A DNA stretch of 64,000 bases from UBA2040 sp041751955 (GTDB lineage Bacteria > Bacteroidota > Bacteroidia > Flavobacteriales_D > Crocinitomicaceae). The translations under genes and the position numbers were made by a program. The notes beneath the pieces were generated by a model, which was not told the origin of the DNA, did not search any database, and was given only the letters and a program-made list of their open reading frames with translations. Where the stretch lies: the NCBI GenBank assembly GCA_041751955.1, contig JBGSIB010000059.1:72172-136171 (forward strand), written 5' to 3'. Positions 62,381 to 64,000 of this stretch are shown here, in pieces (within the stretch, counting starts at the first letter, position 1; each line of letters starts with the position of its first letter).

Positions 62381-63112
62381 TTATTTCTTTAAAGATTTAA
62401 TCACAGTTAACGCTGCAAATATGAACAATGAAATAACAGACAGGAAGTAGAAAATGTCCCTGATATCGATTACACCTTTTTTAATTCCGTCGTAATGATA
62501 AGCGATACCGATGTATTGAATAATGGTGTCTAGACTTCCAAACAACTTAAAGGAACCCAATTGCGAAAACCCATCATAAATGAGCCAACACATGAACATA
62601 GCCAGTATAAAGGCTACGATTTGACTACTGGTTATTGAAGAGGCAAATAAACCGATGGCTACGAAAACAGAACCCAGTAAAATTAAACCCAAGTAAGATG
62701 TCAAAGTTGCTCCTGAATCTATTGTTCCGACAGGATTTCCCAATTGATACATCGTGAAGAAATAGATGAGTGTCGGTAGTAATGAAATAATCACGAGTGT
62801 AACTCCTGCAAAGTATTTTGCCAATAAAATCTGTAAATCACTTAAAGGGCGGGTAAAAAGTAATTCTATAGTTCCCGTTCTTCTTTCTTCTGCAATAGAA
62901 CGCATGGTTATCGCTGGAATGAGAATCAAGAAAATTACAGGCGATAAGTTGAAAAAAGGAATCAAATCGGCTTCAGTTCCTTCTAATAGATTGGTGGTTC
63001 CTGGAATAATCCAATGAAAAAGTCCCGCCGCTATAAGGTAAATAAGAATGAAAATATACCCAATGATGGAACTTAAAAAACTTCTGATTTCCTTCAGATA
63101 AAGTGCTTTCAT
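62381..63112 (-). CDS. gldF: Gliding motility ABC transporter permease GldF
   Basis: A 243-residue permease with six hydrophobic segments. The family stretch ITMRSIAEERRTGTIELLFTRP (around 69-90) and the NtrY-like loop VIFLILIPAITM are present. First gene of gldF-gldG-DUF4340. The transporter is required for gliding in Flavobacterium johnsoniae. The ATPase partner would have to be elsewhere. Confidence 0.93.
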   Translation of the reverse strand: MKALYLKEIRSFLSSIIGYIFILIYLIAAGLFHWIIPGTTNLLEGTEADLIPFFNLSPVIFLILIPAITMRSIAEERRTGTIELLFTRPLSDLQILLAKYFAGVTLVIISLLPTLIYFFTMYQLGNPVGTIDSGATLTSYLGLILLGSVFVAIGLFASSITSSQIVAFILAMFMCWLIYDGFSQLGSFKLFGSLDTIIQYIGIAYHYDGIKKGVIDIRDIFYFLSVISLFIFAALTVIKSLKK

Positions 63113-63223
63113 TTCTACTTTTCTATTTGAGACAACAAAAATAAGATTTCATTCGCATACACATGAGGGCAAATGATTGAATTGTGGATTTCTTTTACTG
63201 CTCGGTATGTTAATAAACCAAGC

Positions 63224-64000
63224 TTAGGCGTTTCTTTCAACGTATTTGATGATGCTTTTCGCAATGTCCTTTCCTGTTGCAGCTTCAATTCCTTCCAATC
63301 CTGGAGAAGAATTCACTTCTAATATAAGTGGTCCACGTGCACTTTGTAACATGTCCACACCAGCAACACCCAATCCCATGACACGCGCTGCTTTCAAAGC
63401 TGCATTTTCTTCTTCATCCGAAAGTTCGATTATTTCTGCTGAACCACCTCGATGAAGATTGCTTCTAAACTCGCCTGGTTTCCCTTGTCTTTTCATCGCA
63501 CCAACAACTACACCATCAACAACGAAAGCGCGAATATCGGCTCCTTTGGCTTCTTTGATGAACTCTTGAATGATTACCCGAGCTTGCAAACCGTTAAAGG
63601 CTTCAATAACTGAAATGGCTGCGTTTTCATTGCTGGCCAATACTACTCCTAAACCTTGGGTTCCTTCTAAAAGTTTAATCACGCAAGGCGCTCCACCAAC
63701 TTCTTTTAAAATGCTTGTGGTGTGTTTTGAATAATTGGAGAAAACCGTTTTTGGCATACCTAATCCAGCGCGAGAAAGCACTTGTAAACTTCTCAATTTA
63801 TCTCTTGAACGAACCAAAGCTTGCGATTCTACGGCAGAAAAAACATGCATCATTTCAAATTGGCGAACTACTGCAGTTCCAAAAAAGGTCACAGAAGCGC
63901 CTATTCTCGGAATAACAGCATCAATTCCTTCCAAAACTTCATCATTATAACGAATGATAGGTTTTTTCTTTTCGATAACGATGTCACATTTGGAATGATC
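63224..64000 (-). CDS. rimK: RimK-family ATP-grasp alpha-L-glutamate ligase, 5' end outside window
   Basis: The frame is open to the window end: 22 codons precede the first marked start, so the N terminus is missing and 258 residues are visible. ATP-grasp features are clear: GGAPCVIKLLEGTQGLGVVL, IIQEFIKEAKGADIRAFVV, FRSNLHRGGSAE and LEVNSSPGLEGIEAATG. RimK proteins add glutamate to ribosomal protein S6 or other substrates. It ends 112 bases before gldF; no terminator seen. Confidence 0.92.
   Translation of the reverse strand, partial: DHSKCDIVIEKKKPIIRYNDEVLEGIDAVIPRIGASVTFFGTAVVRQFEMMHVFSAVESQALVRSRDKLRSLQVLSRAGLGMPKTVFSNYSKHTTSILKEVGGAPCVIKLLEGTQGLGVVLASNENAAISVIEAFNGLQARVIIQEFIKEAKGADIRAFVVDGVVVGAMKRQGKPGEFRSNLHRGGSAEIIELSDEEENAALKAARVMGLGVAGVDMLQSARGPLILEVNSSPGLEGIEAATGKDIAKSIIKYVERNA

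Noticed and set aside
1..64000. CRISPR arrays, tRNA or rRNA genes, insertion sequences, prophage, attachment sites
   Set aside because: Reading the gaps and gene content I saw no regularly spaced repeats, no transposase or integrase, and no cloverleaf-like RNA. A dedicated tRNA and repeat search would be needed to exclude them fully.

Overview
The window comes from an AT-rich member of the Bacteroidota, almost certainly Flavobacteriales. The family is not fixed; a Crocinitomicaceae-like relative such as Fluviicola is my inference. The evidence is the set of lineage markers: type IX secretion/gliding genes (PorX, a PorE-like lipoprotein, GldF, GldG), a type A secretion-sorting tail, -7 boxes of the form TAnnTTTG, many SPII lipoproteins, and general protein style. 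I see no tRNA, rRNA, CRISPR array, insertion sequence or prophage. The coding is dense and looks chromosomal.

Layout. 0.1-9.5 kb: a type II sulfide:quinone oxidoreductase, a membrane glycosyltransferase, two tandem outer-membrane-type proteins, then a minus-strand sulfur cluster (DUF983, a Crp/Fnr regulator with a Cys-Cys pair, a TauE/SafE exporter, a CstB-like persulfide dioxygenase/rhodanese, two single-domain rhodaneses, a small membrane protein). Together these can oxidise sulfide to persulfide, convert it to sulfite or thiosulfate, and export the product. 9.6-14.5 kb: a compact light/flavin operon (photolyase-like FAD protein with a possible permuted antenna domain, cryptochrome/photolyase, flavin reductase, 46-residue DUF2256 protein, and a PhrB-type photolyase lacking the usual Fe-S cysteines). 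14.5-22.7 kb: a metal-efflux locus with a two-component system, a CzcA pump fused to its CzcC outer-membrane channel, a CzcB adaptor and a His-rich membrane protein. 22.8-30.3 kb: two tandem CX4CH haem-type lipoproteins, a glycosyltransferase pair with a tiny coupled ORF between them, ung, hemE and an OmpA protein. 30.4-35.9 kb: maf, a UbiA prenyltransferase, a PorE-like lipoprotein, queE and a Kir potassium channel.

36.1-40.4 kb: a vitamin B12 uptake operon. A cobalamin riboswitch, hidden in what looks like an empty intergenic region, precedes a DUF4465 protein carrying a T9SS tail, a BtuB-like TonB-dependent receptor and a BtuG-like beta-propeller lipoprotein. I consider this the best-supported coherent system in the window.

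40.4-64 kb: mostly housekeeping. It holds a lipid kinase, a second Crp/Fnr regulator with a DUF2892 protein, a TPMT-like methyltransferase, MoxR, three SurA-like periplasmic proteins, guaB, an HD hydrolase, porX-tsaE-ald, a stand-alone HsdR N-terminal-domain protein, an OmpA lipoprotein, prfC, dnaN, a DUF4340 protein, gldG, gldF and a rimK-like gene cut by the window end. Secretion parts (PorX, PorE, the sorting tail) and gliding parts (GldF/G) are scattered, as is usual in this phylum.
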